Shown in pieces: positions 40,352 to 49,319 of a stretch of DNA of 64,000 nt (position 1 is the first letter of the stretch; each line of letters opens with the position of its first letter). Location: assembly GCA_000488855.1 (NCBI GenBank), contig KI535285.1, forward strand, positions 100,476 to 164,475, in the 5' to 3' direction. The position numbers and the translations under genes were made by a program. Under the pieces are notes generated by a model, which searched no databases, was not told where the DNA came from, and was given only the letters and a program-made list of their open reading frames with translations. Origin of the DNA: Eubacterium brachy ATCC 33089 (lineage in GTDB: Bacteria; Bacillota; Clostridia; Peptostreptococcales; Anaerovoracaceae).

Positions 40352-40380
40352 ATTATATATTCTACCACATGTATGGATAA
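40352..40380 (-). promoter_or_regulatory. Predicted promoter of rbgA-rnhB
   Basis: A perfect TATAAT (40352-40357) on the minus strand with a weak TTATCC (40375-40380) 17 bases upstream. Confidence 0.55.
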
Positions 40381-40476
40381 ATTTTAATAAGTATCGCAAA
40401 ATTAACTGCCATATTTACATAGAGTTCTCTCATAGGCCGATCTTTACAAATCGACATCATCGACTCTCATTGCACG

Positions 40477-40501
40477 AAAAAAAGAGAGCCTAAGCTCTCT
40501 C
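40477..40501 (-). terminator. Rho-independent terminator of rplS
   Basis: On the minus strand a 7-bp stem AGAGAGC/GCTCTCT with a 4-base loop runs into seven Ts, 13 bases after the rplS stop. Confidence 0.9.
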
Positions 40502-40513
40502 AATTAATCAAAA

Positions 40514-40867
40514 TTACTGTTGCTCGCTATGAGCAGGCTTAATCTTAGCAGCCTTTCCTGTTCTCTCACGCATGTAGTTAAGTTTAGCTCTTCTTACCTT
40601 ACCTCTCTTAACGATTTCGATTTTATCAATCTTAGGTGAGTGCAATGGGAATGTCTTTTCGACGCCCACACCTGAAGCAATTCTCCTAACGGTAAATGTT
40701 TCCGAAACTCCACCGTTTTGCTTCTTCAGTACGAATCCTTCAAAAACCTGTATTCTCTCTCTTGAACCTTCCTTTATCTTGATGTGTACCTTTATGGTAT
40801 CCCCGACGTTGAAAGCCGGAATATCGGTTTTCTTGTATTCGTTTGTTATTGCAGTCAAAATATCCAT
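40514..40867 (-). CDS. rplS: 50S ribosomal protein L19
   Basis: 117 residues, normal length. Located at the 30S-50S interface. [20 protein letters not shown] and [10 protein letters not shown] are conserved family text. An in-frame extension to 40924 exists, but GGAGG lies seven bases before the ATG at 40867 and the family N-terminus ([13 protein letters not shown]) starts there. It is a single-gene unit with its own promoter and terminator, separated from the usual trmD-rimM neighbours. Confidence 0.97.
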   Translation of the reverse strand: MDILTAITNEYKKTDIPAFNVGDTIKVHIKIKEGSRERIQVFEGFVLKKQNGGVSETFTVRRIASGVGVEKTFPLHSPKIDKIEIVKRGKVRRAKLNYMRERTGKAAKIKPAHSEQQ

Positions 40868-40954
40868 GTCATTTCCTCCTTCCCTCAAAGACGTTCTTGC
40901 CGTATCTTCGCTTTTCAGCTCCACAGTCAGAGGACCGTCCGTACTAACCGATAT

Positions 40955-40983
40955 ATGATATCATATATATTCATATTTTTCAA
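40955..40983 (-). promoter_or_regulatory. Sigma-A promoter of rplS
   Basis: TTGAAA (40978-40983), 17 bases, TATCAT (40955-40960) on the minus strand. The resulting leader is about 80 bases and contains a short GGAC/GTCC stem. Confidence 0.7.
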
Positions 40984-40987
40984 GGGT

Positions 40988-42130
40988 TTAATCCTTTTTC
41001 TTTTTCTTTTTAATTTCCGGCGCTTTTTTATTCGGATCAGTTAAAACTACATATATGTACAATATGGCTATTCCCAAAAGCCCTGTGGTCTCCACTTTCA
41101 ATCCACGGCTTAAAAGCACCGCCGCCGTACTCATGATTCCGCAAACTCCGTACATGCATATCACTGTTCTCCTCTGACCCATTCCGGATCTCAAGAGCCT
41201 GTGATGCAAGTGTCCCTTGTCAGCTTCCATGATGGGTTTTCCATTTAAAGCTCTCCTGAGTATCGCCAAAATCGTGTCCAAAATGGGCAACAGCAAGGCT
41301 ATGCTCGGAATCAATACAGCTATGACCGTCGCTCCTTTAACGCTTCCCAGAACGGAGAAGCAAGCCATTATAAATCCCAAATACTGTGAGCCGCAATCCC
41401 CCATAAAAGTTTTTGCCGGATAGAAATTATACGGCAGAAATCCTAGCGCGCCTGCTGCTACGGCTATCATAGGAAAGACACCCATGTAGTATCCGAAGAT
41501 GTATGCGACATAGGCTATGGCAAGGGATGCGATGGCGGATATGCCCGCCGCAAGTCCATCCAAACCGTCTATTAAATTTATCGTATTCGTTATGGCTACT
41601 ATCCATAAAACCGTCGCCATATAACAAGCTATCTGTGCTATCAGAGCTGTATCATTCGGGAAGAACTTCAAAACGAATTCCACGCGAACTCCTGTAAAAA
41701 AAACTATCGTCGCCGCAGCGATTTGTCCAAGCAGCTTAATCCTCGGGCTCAGTTGCTTTACGTCATCGATCAGTCCTGCTACAAATATTACGGTTCCACC
41801 GAGTACAACTCCCAGCGTAGGATTGAAACTTCCCTTTATTATCCAATCTACATTCCACGTCAATTTGGCTATTCCAAATATCCTCGACACATTTTCGCCA
41901 TTGAATATCCCAAGCCCGGTGCATATGATAAGCGATATGGTAACTCCCAGATATATGCCGACTCCTCCAATTCTCGGAACAGGTCTTTTATGGACTCTTC
42001 TCTCATCTTTCGGAATATCTATGGCATTTATCCTGCGTGCTAATTTTATCGATAGCGGCACCGTCGCCAAAGTTATTAAAAATCCCAGTCCGAATATGAT
42101 TGCACAAAGGTATATTATCCTTATTTCCAT
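40988..42130 (-). CDS. Undecaprenyl-phosphate N-acetylhexosamine-1-phosphate transferase (WecA/TagO family)
   Basis: 380 residues, about ten membrane helices. Transfers a sugar-1-phosphate from a UDP-sugar to undecaprenyl phosphate, starting a wall polymer such as teichoic acid or a capsule. Catalytic Asp-rich motif DDVKQLSP near residue 110, NLIDGLDGLAAG near 165, GDCGSQYLG near 240 and the sugar-recognition loop HLHHRLL near 310. The tail is lysine-rich (KKKKKK). TagO is the most likely role in a Gram-positive cell, but MraY-like homologues with other polymers cannot be excluded; no polymer genes are adjacent. AAGGA precedes the ATG. Confidence 0.9.
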   Translation of the reverse strand: MEIRIIYLCAIIFGLGFLITLATVPLSIKLARRINAIDIPKDERRVHKRPVPRIGGVGIYLGVTISLIICTGLGIFNGENVSRIFGIAKLTWNVDWIIKGSFNPTLGVVLGGTVIFVAGLIDDVKQLSPRIKLLGQIAAATIVFFTGVRVEFVLKFFPNDTALIAQIACYMATVLWIVAITNTINLIDGLDGLAAGISAIASLAIAYVAYIFGYYMGVFPMIAVAAGALGFLPYNFYPAKTFMGDCGSQYLGFIMACFSVLGSVKGATVIAVLIPSIALLLPILDTILAILRRALNGKPIMEADKGHLHHRLLRSGMGQRRTVICMYGVCGIMSTAAVLLSRGLKVETTGLLGIAILYIYVVLTDPNKKAPEIKKKKKKD

Positions 42131-42328
42131 TCATATTTCCTTTCAAATTTTTCGTTTTGCACAGTCAATGTTTTATACTACAAAATACTCATAACATCTT
42201 CTAGGCTCTTTTCTTCAATACGCTGCGATACGCCGTATCACCGTTTGATCATACTTGTCCTTTTATCTCGCGTACAGAGGAGTTTATGAAATTTTAAATT
42301 TCCCTTCACGCCCTGAACCAATTTAACT

Positions 42329-43249
42329 CTACGCTCTGGGGTGGGTTTTATCGTAGACATCCTTGATTCTATTTTTTGTAACATACATGTATATCTGCGT
42401 TGCTGTTACATCCTCATGCCCCAAAAGTTCCTGTAGCGATCTCAGATCGGCACCGTTTTGTACCATGTGAACTGCAAAGGAATTTCTCAAAATATGCGGT
42501 GTAAATCTATCTCCCAGATTTGCCTTTTCACTGTAATTTTTCAATATTTTCCAGAGCCCTTGCCTGGTCATCCTTCCACCTGTGAAATTCACAAACAGCG
42601 CCTTTTCACCGGTATTGTTTTTCACTAACATGTCTCTGGCATCATCTAAATAATCTTCCAAAGCTCTTCTCGCCATCATACCTAAAGGCACAATTCTCGC
42701 CTTGCCGATAGCGCCTTTACAAGTGAAAAATCCGATTCTCAGGTTTACATCTTCGACATCTGCTGCGACTATTTCATTTACTCTCACACCTGTGGCATAC
42801 ATCACTTCCAAAATTGCCTTGTCTCTTTTTCCTTTCAGAGTTTCATCGGGCATTTCCAAGATTTTTTCAACCTCCTCTACAGTCAGATATTCGATATGTC
42901 TCCTCTGAATTTTAGAGGCTTTTAAATCCGTAGTAGGGTTTGTGTTGACAATTTTTTCGCTTATGAAGAACTTGTATATAGCTCTGATTGCTGCCAATTT
43001 TCTATTTATAGTCGAATTGGACTTGCCACTCTCCTTCAAGTCCATCAAATACGCTGCTATATCAGAGCTTTTCGCTTGCTCCGCCCCATCTATATCCTTA
43101 TTCTTCAAATACACTTCAAAATATTTTACATCTCTCACATATGCCTGAATCGTAACCTCGGAAGCTCCTCTGCTATCGCTTAAATATTTTTCAAATCTCT
43201 CTAAATTCATCTCTTCTACCAATCCGAATTTCCATTCATCTTTCGCCAT
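42329..43249 (-). CDS. xerD: Site-specific tyrosine recombinase, XerD type
   Basis: Up to 306 residues. N-terminal SAM-like core-binding domain, then the catalytic domain with Arg in YATGVRVNEI, HILRNSFAVHM (His-X-X-Arg) and LGHEDVTATQIYMYV with the nucleophile Tyr. Probably resolves chromosome dimers at dif. No ribosome binding site is seen for the ATG at 43249; an ATG at 43210 preceded by AGAAGAG fits the family N-terminus (MNLERFEKYL) and is an equally good start. No att-like repeats or integrase cargo flank it, so it looks like the housekeeping enzyme rather than a mobile-element integrase. Confidence 0.88.
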   Translation of the reverse strand: MAKDEWKFGLVEEMNLERFEKYLSDSRGASEVTIQAYVRDVKYFEVYLKNKDIDGAEQAKSSDIAAYLMDLKESGKSNSTINRKLAAIRAIYKFFISEKIVNTNPTTDLKASKIQRRHIEYLTVEEVEKILEMPDETLKGKRDKAILEVMYATGVRVNEIVAADVEDVNLRIGFFTCKGAIGKARIVPLGMMARRALEDYLDDARDMLVKNNTGEKALFVNFTGGRMTRQGLWKILKNYSEKANLGDRFTPHILRNSFAVHMVQNGADLRSLQELLGHEDVTATQIYMYVTKNRIKDVYDKTHPRA

Positions 43250-43390
43250 ATATCAGTTGTACACCGTACGATCCGACGAAAAAAATTACACCGAACTCGA
43301 CTAACTTCGCATCAAATTTCATGTTTCACTTTAGATAATCATATCACTATTTTCATCCACTGTAAACAAATCAATTCATCCTATCGAAAA

Positions 43391-43936
43391 TCATATATGA
43401 TGTGTCGCCAACAAAATACCTGCCATAGTTTTTCCATCGGTAATTTCACCTTTTACTACTAAGTTAACAGCTTCTTGCAGAGGGATCTCCATCAGTTCCA
43501 GGTCTTCATCATCATCGAAATTCGTTTCTCCCTTTGTCAGGTGTGTTGCCATATATATGTAAAGCGTTTCATCGGTATATCCAACTGACGGATTGAACTC
43601 TCCGATCAGCGACAAATTTTCGGCAGAATATCCGGTTTCCTCCGCCAACTCCCTCTTCATTGTCTCGACGGGATTTTCTCCTTTTTCTATTTTTCCCGCC
43701 GGCAGTTCCAACATTTCCTTTCCCATGGCTTGTCTGTACTGTCTGACCAGCAGAACTTTATTTTCATCTGTAATCGCCACAGCAACAGCTCCGCCATTGT
43801 GTTCGACAATCTCTCTATATGCGGTCTTTCCGCTCTTCACTCTCACCTCGTCTTTTCTGAGGTTCAGAATCTTTCCCTCATATATCCTCTCACTGTTTAA
43901 AGTTTCTTCATGAAATACCATCGTCCTGTCCTTCAT
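43391..43936 (-). CDS. Nudix hydrolase, ADP-ribose pyrophosphatase type
   Basis: 181 residues. The Nudix box runs from GKIEKGENPVET through MKRELAEETGY (about residues 82-104), matching GX5EX7REUXEEXGU. An upstream LPAG and the region GGAVAVAITDENKVLLVRQ are typical of ADP-ribose pyrophosphatases (NudF-like), which split ADP-ribose into AMP and ribose 5-phosphate. It overlaps proC by four bases (ATGA), so it is in the proB-proC transcript. Confidence 0.92.
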   Translation of the reverse strand: MKDRTMVFHEETLNSERIYEGKILNLRKDEVRVKSGKTAYREIVEHNGGAVAVAITDENKVLLVRQYRQAMGKEMLELPAGKIEKGENPVETMKRELAEETGYSAENLSLIGEFNPSVGYTDETLYIYMATHLTKGETNFDDDEDLELMEIPLQEAVNLVVKGEITDGKTMAGILLATHHI

Positions 43937-44733
43937 TTCTCCATTTTCTTCGATTTTTCAATAGCTTTAATCGCTGCATTTTCAACTATATCTTGAAAAT
44001 TTACCCCTTTTAAATAATTTACCGATTCGATTGTCGTGCCGCCGGGAGAACATACATCCTCTGCAAGCTGTCCCAGCGATTTATCGCTCTCCAATACCAT
44101 CTGTGCAGCTCCCAGCACGCTTTGCGCTGCCAAAATCCTCGCATCGCTGTATTCCATTCCATACTTCATAGCAGCGTTGATAAGACCGTCTATGTAAATA
44201 TACGTATATGCGGGACTGCTGCCGCCGGCTCCTATTACGCTATGTATAAGCCTTTCCGGAACTTCTACAACCTTCCCTATTTCTCCCAAAATACTTCTTA
44301 TCTTTTCCATAGCTTCTTTGGGAATATCGCCTTCGTGGGATATGGAAGTTATCCCCTGACGTATCATAGCAGGTGTGTTAGGCATAATTCTAACGACTTT
44401 GCTGTCTTCACCTAAAAAACTCTTTATATAATTCAAACTTATGCCTGCCGCCATGGAAACGCACACTTTGTCCGGAGTGTATTCCTTTGATATTTTAGGC
44501 AGCACTTCATCGAACTTATCAGGCTTTATACCTATAAATATCACATCGGCATCCTTAACCAATTCCTCAATCCGAAGGCATGGTTTCACCCTGTATTTTT
44601 GGGCATTTTTCTCCAATTTCTCGTGGTTCACGCCGAAGATCAACACTTCATTCGGCTCAAAATCCCGGGATTTTGCATACCCGTTCAGTATGCTTCCACC
44701 CATACTTCCTACTCCTAAAAATCCTATTTTCAT
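43933..44733 (-). CDS. proC: Pyrroline-5-carboxylate reductase
   Basis: 266 residues. Last step of proline synthesis, reducing pyrroline-5-carboxylate with NAD(P)H. The N-terminal dinucleotide motif GFLGVGSMGGSI, the RIMPNTPAMIRQG segment and the C-terminal VCSPGGTTIESV are all conserved. GGGAGAG precedes the ATG. It lies 62 bases downstream of proB. Confidence 0.96.
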   Translation of the reverse strand: MKIGFLGVGSMGGSILNGYAKSRDFEPNEVLIFGVNHEKLEKNAQKYRVKPCLRIEELVKDADVIFIGIKPDKFDEVLPKISKEYTPDKVCVSMAAGISLNYIKSFLGEDSKVVRIMPNTPAMIRQGITSISHEGDIPKEAMEKIRSILGEIGKVVEVPERLIHSVIGAGGSSPAYTYIYIDGLINAAMKYGMEYSDARILAAQSVLGAAQMVLESDKSLGQLAEDVCSPGGTTIESVNYLKGVNFQDIVENAAIKAIEKSKKMEK

Positions 44734-44795
44734 ATTTCTCTCCCATAGATGCTATCTGCGCTATACATCTTAACCGAAAACTCAATTTTTGTCTC

Positions 44796-45596
44796 TCACT
44801 CCTCGCCGGTGAACAAAGTACCTCTCAGCTTTCCCCGTGCAGCTTTTCCTATAGCGTTCTCAATCTTTCCATTGATCAGAACTGTCGGGATTCCGAATTT
44901 ACCGATTCTCTCAGCGGCATCTATCTTAGTCGCTATGCCTCCTGTCCCGAAAGAACTCATTCCTTTGATATCGATGTTCTCTTTCAACTCATGAACATCT
45001 TCGACCAATTCGATCAATCGCGCATCTTCATTATTTTTCGGATCCTTGTCGAAAACCCCGTCTATATCGCTTAAAATTATGAGGCAATCGCAGTTCCAGA
45101 GACTCCCTGCAAGAGCGCTTAAAGTATCGTTGTCTCCTATGCTGAACTCCTCAATGCTTACGGTGTCATTTTCATTGATAATAGGTACGACACCTTCATC
45201 TACCAAGGTAAATAGGGTATTTCTCATGTGCAACCTTCTTTCAGGATGTTCAAAATCTTCTCCTACAAGTAGAATTTGCCCTACGTGAACGCCGTATTTT
45301 GCAAAGTATTCCTTGTATTTATTCATGAGTTCGACCTGCCCGATAGCACACAGTGCCTGTTTGTAGTTCATGTCCTTTCGCCGACTCCACTTATTTATAG
45401 CTCCGACGCCGCAAACACCCGCACCGCTGGACACGACGACTATCTGCTTTCCCTTTTCCATGAGAGCCGCCACGTCATCTACAATTTTCTCAATCAGATT
45501 TTCGTTCGGTCTTCCATCGTCGGTGGACAGCACATTGCTTCCAAGTTTCACCACGATTTTTCTGCTTTCATCTATAGTTTGACTGATACTTATCAT
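44796..45596 (-). CDS. proB: Glutamate 5-kinase without a PUA domain
   Basis: 266 residues. First step of proline synthesis: ATP-dependent phosphorylation of glutamate. The kinase motif VVKLGSNVLST, VSSGAGVCGVGA and the C-terminal GTGGIATKIDAAE are present. E. coli ProB is about 100 residues longer because of a C-terminal PUA domain; here the protein ends after the kinase domain, a natural short form since the stop is followed by proC. Feedback control by proline may differ. GGGAGAAATGAA precedes the ATG. Confidence 0.95.
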   Translation of the reverse strand: MISISQTIDESRKIVVKLGSNVLSTDDGRPNENLIEKIVDDVAALMEKGKQIVVVSSGAGVCGVGAINKWSRRKDMNYKQALCAIGQVELMNKYKEYFAKYGVHVGQILLVGEDFEHPERRLHMRNTLFTLVDEGVVPIINENDTVSIEEFSIGDNDTLSALAGSLWNCDCLIILSDIDGVFDKDPKNNEDARLIELVEDVHELKENIDIKGMSSFGTGGIATKIDAAERIGKFGIPTVLINGKIENAIGKAARGKLRGTLFTGEE

Positions 45597-45627
45597 TTCA
45601 TTTCTCCCGTTTTCATTGTTGATTTTT

Positions 45628-45656
45628 ATTATATCACATCTTTTAATTCCTAAAAA
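45628..45656 (-). promoter_or_regulatory. Predicted promoter of proB-proC-nudix
   Basis: A perfect TATAAT (45628-45633) on the minus strand with a weak TTTTTA (45651-45656) 17 bases upstream. Confidence 0.55.
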
Positions 45657-45735
45657 GACACTTGCTCACCTATTTCTCAATTTGTTTATCTCACCTTGCA
45701 TTTATTCGTATCGACTATTTATATAAGCATTTTTG

Positions 45736-45744
45736 TGGTACAAT
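45736..45744 (+). promoter_or_regulatory. Extended -10 promoter immediately before the nuclease gene
   Basis: TGGTACAAT, an extended -10 element with TACAAT at 45739-45744. The start point would fall at about 45751, which is the A of the ATG. No recognisable -35 or ribosome binding site is present. Confidence 0.5.
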
Positions 45745-45750
45745 ATAACC

Positions 45751-46758
45751 ATGAAAATGTTAAGTGAAACGATTAAAATAGAGCCTGTTTCATCTGCCGT
45801 TTTCGACTTCTATTTCAAAGATTTAAAGTATGGAGTCTTCGACATTGAAACAACCGGCTTGAGCCATAAATACAGCAGACTGATTCTGTCGGGATTTGCT
45901 CTTCCGCAAGACGACGGTACTCTTTTGGTGAAACAGATTTTTTCTGAAGGTGGAGATGAAAAGGATGTCATCAGAGAAACGTTAAATGAACTATCTGAGC
46001 TGGACTTCATCATAACCTTTAACGGAAAAAGCTTTGATGTCCCTTACTTGACAGGACGAGCTGATGCTCTTAATTTTTCATCTGCTCGAATTCCATATAA
46101 CCTGGACCTGTTTAACGTAGTAAAAAACTTTTCCGACATCGGAAAGTTCACTCCAAATCTAAAACAAAAAACTTTGGAAAACTATCTGGGTTTATGGGAT
46201 CACCGAAAAGATGAAATTCACGGTGGAGAAAGCATCGAATTATATGCCGATTACCTGCAAAGCGGAGATGAAGCCCTCGAAGAAACCATTCTGCTTCACA
46301 ATTCCGACGACGTCAAACAGCTCTACAGGCTCCTCGCAATTCTGAAACAGACGGATTTTCACAGAGCCATGGCTATCGGCGGTTTTCCGACGGCACTTTT
46401 TGAAACCGATAAAATAAAGTTGCAGAAAAACAAACTCACCATAAGCGGTATTCAAACCGATCCTTCAAATCCTCTGCTCTACAAGGGATTTATGGACCAC
46501 AAGGGCATATCATGCGATTTTTCCCATGAAACCTTTACCGTTATCATCAACCTGATAAACCATCAAGATGTCATATTCGCTGATTTGCATAAATTGCAAC
46601 TACCTTTGGAGGAATTCAAAAACAGCGGTGGATTGTCCGGTCAATTTCTCGTGCTGTCCGACAGGGGTTCCGTGAATCATCTGGCTATAAACACCCTGAC
46701 AAAAGAAATTCTGGGACTTTTCGAAGATGACTTCACATCTGAAATGAATTTTGATTAA
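45751..46758 (+). CDS. RNase-H-fold 3'-5' exonuclease-like protein (YprB-type)
   Basis: About 335 residues. The exonuclease fold shows ExoI YGVFDIETTGLS near residue 27, ExoII TFNGKSFDVPYL near 90 and a C-terminal acidic motif HNSDDVKQLYRLL near 185. This is the RNase_H_2/YprB-like family, thought to act on nucleic acid; no substrate is known to me for this member. The last 130 residues are not recognised. The ATG at 45751 has no ribosome binding site and sits at the predicted transcription start, so the mRNA may be leaderless; an ATG two codons on and an upstream TTG (45733) are alternatives. Confidence 0.85.
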   Translation: MKMLSETIKIEPVSSAVFDFYFKDLKYGVFDIETTGLSHKYSRLILSGFALPQDDGTLLVKQIFSEGGDEKDVIRETLNELSELDFIITFNGKSFDVPYLTGRADALNFSSARIPYNLDLFNVVKNFSDIGKFTPNLKQKTLENYLGLWDHRKDEIHGGESIELYADYLQSGDEALEETILLHNSDDVKQLYRLLAILKQTDFHRAMAIGGFPTALFETDKIKLQKNKLTISGIQTDPSNPLLYKGFMDHKGISCDFSHETFTVIINLINHQDVIFADLHKLQLPLEEFKNSGGLSGQFLVLSDRGSVNHLAINTLTKEILGLFEDDFTSEMNFD

Positions 46759-46983
46759 ACTCGCCGCACTCGATTCAATTTTACCGATTTAATTAAATCT
46801 ATTCTACTGATGACATTTATTCGGTGATGAGTTTTGACGTTCTAAAAATGCGTTGCCATTTTTCAATTTTATTCAGAGAATTTTAAATATGCGACACGTT
46901 GGTGCTTTTTTACCCGGGTATTCACGCAAACAACGCTCATGCAAGCTGAAAATAACAAAATCTATATTGAAAAGGAAAAGAAC

Positions 46984-48249
46984 ATGAACAATTTGGAAAA
47001 TGAAAAAAAATTTGATGAAGAAAGGTTGAACTCTCAGTTCAACCTTTTGAGGCAGGTAAAACAAGACAGCATAATCTTGGGAAGCTCTACCTCTGATGTC
47101 AGAAATTCAGCTCTGAAAAGCATAAGTTCTTCTCTCTTAGACTGCAAAGATAAAATTTTTGAAGCTAACCTGACAGATTTAAGAGTTGGAAGATCAAACG
47201 GTCTAACCGAACCCATATTGAAAAGACTCGAATTTGATGAGAAAAAATTGCGAGACTGCATCGATGGCATCCATAGTTTGATAGGTCTGGATGATCCTCT
47301 CAACAAAATCGTTTTAAAAAAACAATTGGATGAAGGACTGATCCTTTCAAAAGTCACATGTCCCATCGGCGTAATCGGCGTAATTTTTGAATCTCGACCC
47401 GATGCACTGGTACAAATTGCTTCACTATGTGTAAAAAGCGGCAATGCCTCCGTTCTAAAAGGCGGTTCCGAAGCTGTGAATACCAATAGAGTGCTATTTG
47501 ATATCATCAGGGAAAGCGGTATTAAAAGCGGTCTTCCTGATGGTTTTACAACCCTCGTTGAAACGAGAGAAAGCGTTTCTCATCTGCTGAAAATGGATAA
47601 GTTTATCGATTTAATCATCCCTCGAGGTTCGAACGCATTTGTAAGACACATCATGGCTAACTCCAGCATCCCTGTAATGGGACACGCAGATGGAATTTGT
47701 CACGTTTACGTTGCAGAAGATGCAGATGTAAACATGGCTCTTAAAATCATTGAAGATTCCAAGACTCAATATCCTGTGGCGTGCAACGCTTTGGAAACCC
47801 TCCTTGTTCATGAAGAGATTTATGACGAATTGGTGCCGAAAATATCCGATAAAATAATCATAAGAGAAGGGAATTTCAGCGAGGAGTATTCAGATTACAT
47901 CATGACTTTGAGAAAAGTTGCCAACATCAGCGAAGCCATTGATATAATAAATGAAAACGGTTCTCATCACACTGACTGTATAGTTACATCCGACCCTGAA
48001 AAAGCCGAATATTTTATGAACTCAGTCGATTCCGCCGGGGTGTATCACAACTGTTCCACCAGATTTGCCGACGGCTTCAGATATGGGTTCGGAGCAGAGG
48101 TTGGTATCAGCACGGGCAAATTGCACGCACGTGGTCCGGTGGGGCTTGACGGTCTCGTAACGTACAAATACAAACTGTTCGGTAACGGGCAAATTGTCGG
48201 TGACTATGCCACCGGTAAAAGTTCCTTTAAATTCAAGGACTTATTTTAA
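46984..48249 (+). CDS. proA: Gamma-glutamyl phosphate reductase
   Basis: 421 residues. Second step of proline synthesis: reduces glutamyl 5-phosphate to the semialdehyde. Aldehyde-dehydrogenase fold with GVIFESRPDALVQIA near residue 125, the catalytic Cys in DGICHVYVAEDADV near 240, and RGPVGLDGLVTYKY near the C-terminus. An in-frame ATG at 46939 has no ribosome binding site, whereas AAAAGGAAAAG precedes the one at 46984, so I used that. It is on the opposite strand from proB and proC, so the three proline genes are split into two transcripts. Confidence 0.96.
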   Translation: MNNLENEKKFDEERLNSQFNLLRQVKQDSIILGSSTSDVRNSALKSISSSLLDCKDKIFEANLTDLRVGRSNGLTEPILKRLEFDEKKLRDCIDGIHSLIGLDDPLNKIVLKKQLDEGLILSKVTCPIGVIGVIFESRPDALVQIASLCVKSGNASVLKGGSEAVNTNRVLFDIIRESGIKSGLPDGFTTLVETRESVSHLLKMDKFIDLIIPRGSNAFVRHIMANSSIPVMGHADGICHVYVAEDADVNMALKIIEDSKTQYPVACNALETLLVHEEIYDELVPKISDKIIIREGNFSEEYSDYIMTLRKVANISEAIDIINENGSHHTDCIVTSDPEKAEYFMNSVDSAGVYHNCSTRFADGFRYGFGAEVGISTGKLHARGPVGLDGLVTYKYKLFGNGQIVGDYATGKSSFKFKDLF

Positions 48250-48284
48250 TTTTAACCCATGATAACTTACGAAAGGACTCAGAT

Positions 48285-49244
48285 ATGCGCGTAGTATTTT
48301 TAGAACCTTTGGGTATTTCCGAAGAAAAATTATTTCAAATTTTCAACGATGAGTTTCTATCTAAATGCCACAATCCTCGAAATGTCGAAGTAATTTTTCA
48401 CAAGGATAGACGTGAAGATGCGGATACTCTCATAGAACGCAGCAAAGATGCCGATATTGTCATCTTATCCAATATTAGATTCCCAAAAGAAGTAATCCGC
48501 AAATGTTCCAAATTAAAGATGATTTGCGTAGCGTTTACGGGATACGACCACGTGGATATAGACTTCTGCAGAGAAAATAACATTGCGGTTTACAACTGTT
48601 CAGGCTACTCCGATGCCGCCGTCAGCGAATTGGTTTTCGCCATGGCGATAAATCTGATGCGAAATGTAATTCCGTGTCAAGAAAGGCTCAGAGACGGCGG
48701 TACTAAAGATGGTCTTGTAGGGGTTGAACTCGCAGGAAAGACTTTCGGAATAATAGGTCTCGGTGCTATAGGAATGAGAGTCGCTAAGATTGCAAGCGCT
48801 TTCGATTGCAACGTCATATATTACAGCAGGAGTGAAAAGGATGTTGACTTTGCACAATATATGTCTCTTGAAGGAGTCCTCAAATCCGCCGACATACTTT
48901 CGGTTCATCTGCCACAGAACAATGAAACTGTCGACTTTATATCCCATGAAGAATTGGCAATGATGAAACCGTCAGCCATTTTCATCAACACGGCAAGAGG
49001 TCCTATTGTAAACAGCCGAGCTTTGACGACAGCACTTAACAGCGATTCTATCGCAGGTGCCGGAGTGGATGTTTTTGGCGTTGAACCACCTGTTACAGAC
49101 GATCCTCTTTTAAGTGCTAAAAATACCATTTTAACACCTCATATAGCTTTTGCCAGCGAGCAATCCTTTGAAAAGCGTGCAGTGATTTTATGCAAAAACC
49201 TCATAGAATGGGAAAACGGCGGTATTGAGAATAAAATTGTATGA
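48285..49244 (+). CDS. D-2-hydroxyacid dehydrogenase family protein
   Basis: 319 residues. NAD-dependent reduction of a 2-oxoacid to a D-2-hydroxyacid. The Rossmann motif GIIGLGAIGMRV is near residue 150. The catalytic Arg in NTARGPIVN, Glu in FGVEPPV and His in TPHIAFAS are all present. Members act on phosphoglycerate, glycerate, lactate or other hydroxyacids; the sequence does not settle which, and there is no C-terminal ACT domain as in SerA. It starts 35 bases after proA with AAAGGA before the ATG, so the two are probably co-transcribed. Confidence 0.9.
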   Translation: MRVVFLEPLGISEEKLFQIFNDEFLSKCHNPRNVEVIFHKDRREDADTLIERSKDADIVILSNIRFPKEVIRKCSKLKMICVAFTGYDHVDIDFCRENNIAVYNCSGYSDAAVSELVFAMAINLMRNVIPCQERLRDGGTKDGLVGVELAGKTFGIIGLGAIGMRVAKIASAFDCNVIYYSRSEKDVDFAQYMSLEGVLKSADILSVHLPQNNETVDFISHEELAMMKPSAIFINTARGPIVNSRALTTALNSDSIAGAGVDVFGVEPPVTDDPLLSAKNTILTPHIAFASEQSFEKRAVILCKNLIEWENGGIENKIV

Positions 49245-49261
49245 TAAAAACGATTTCTGTT

Positions 49262-49289
49262 CTCCGTTTTAAGGTCTTCCAAAACGGAG
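49262..49289 (+). terminator. Hairpin between converging genes, probable terminator
   Basis: CTCCGTTTT (49262-49270) and AAAACGGAG (49281-49289) are perfect arms around a 10-base loop, 17 bases after the dehydrogenase stop and 30 bases after the ankyrin gene stop on the other strand. There is no strong T-run outside the stem. Confidence 0.5.
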
Positions 49290-49319
49290 CAACTATCTGC
49301 AGATAAGGAATTTTCTCGA

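Noticed and set aside
40868..40924. Extended start of rplS at 40924
   Set aside because: GGAGG is correctly placed for the ATG at 40867 and the family N-terminus begins there.
40988..42130. MraY (peptidoglycan lipid I synthesis) for the WecA/TagO-like gene
   Set aside because: The HLHHRLL loop and absence of adjacent mur genes fit the WecA/TagO branch better.
42329..43249. Tyrosine recombinase as integrase of a mobile element
   Set aside because: No tRNA, direct repeats or phage or plasmid genes flank it, and its motifs fit XerD.
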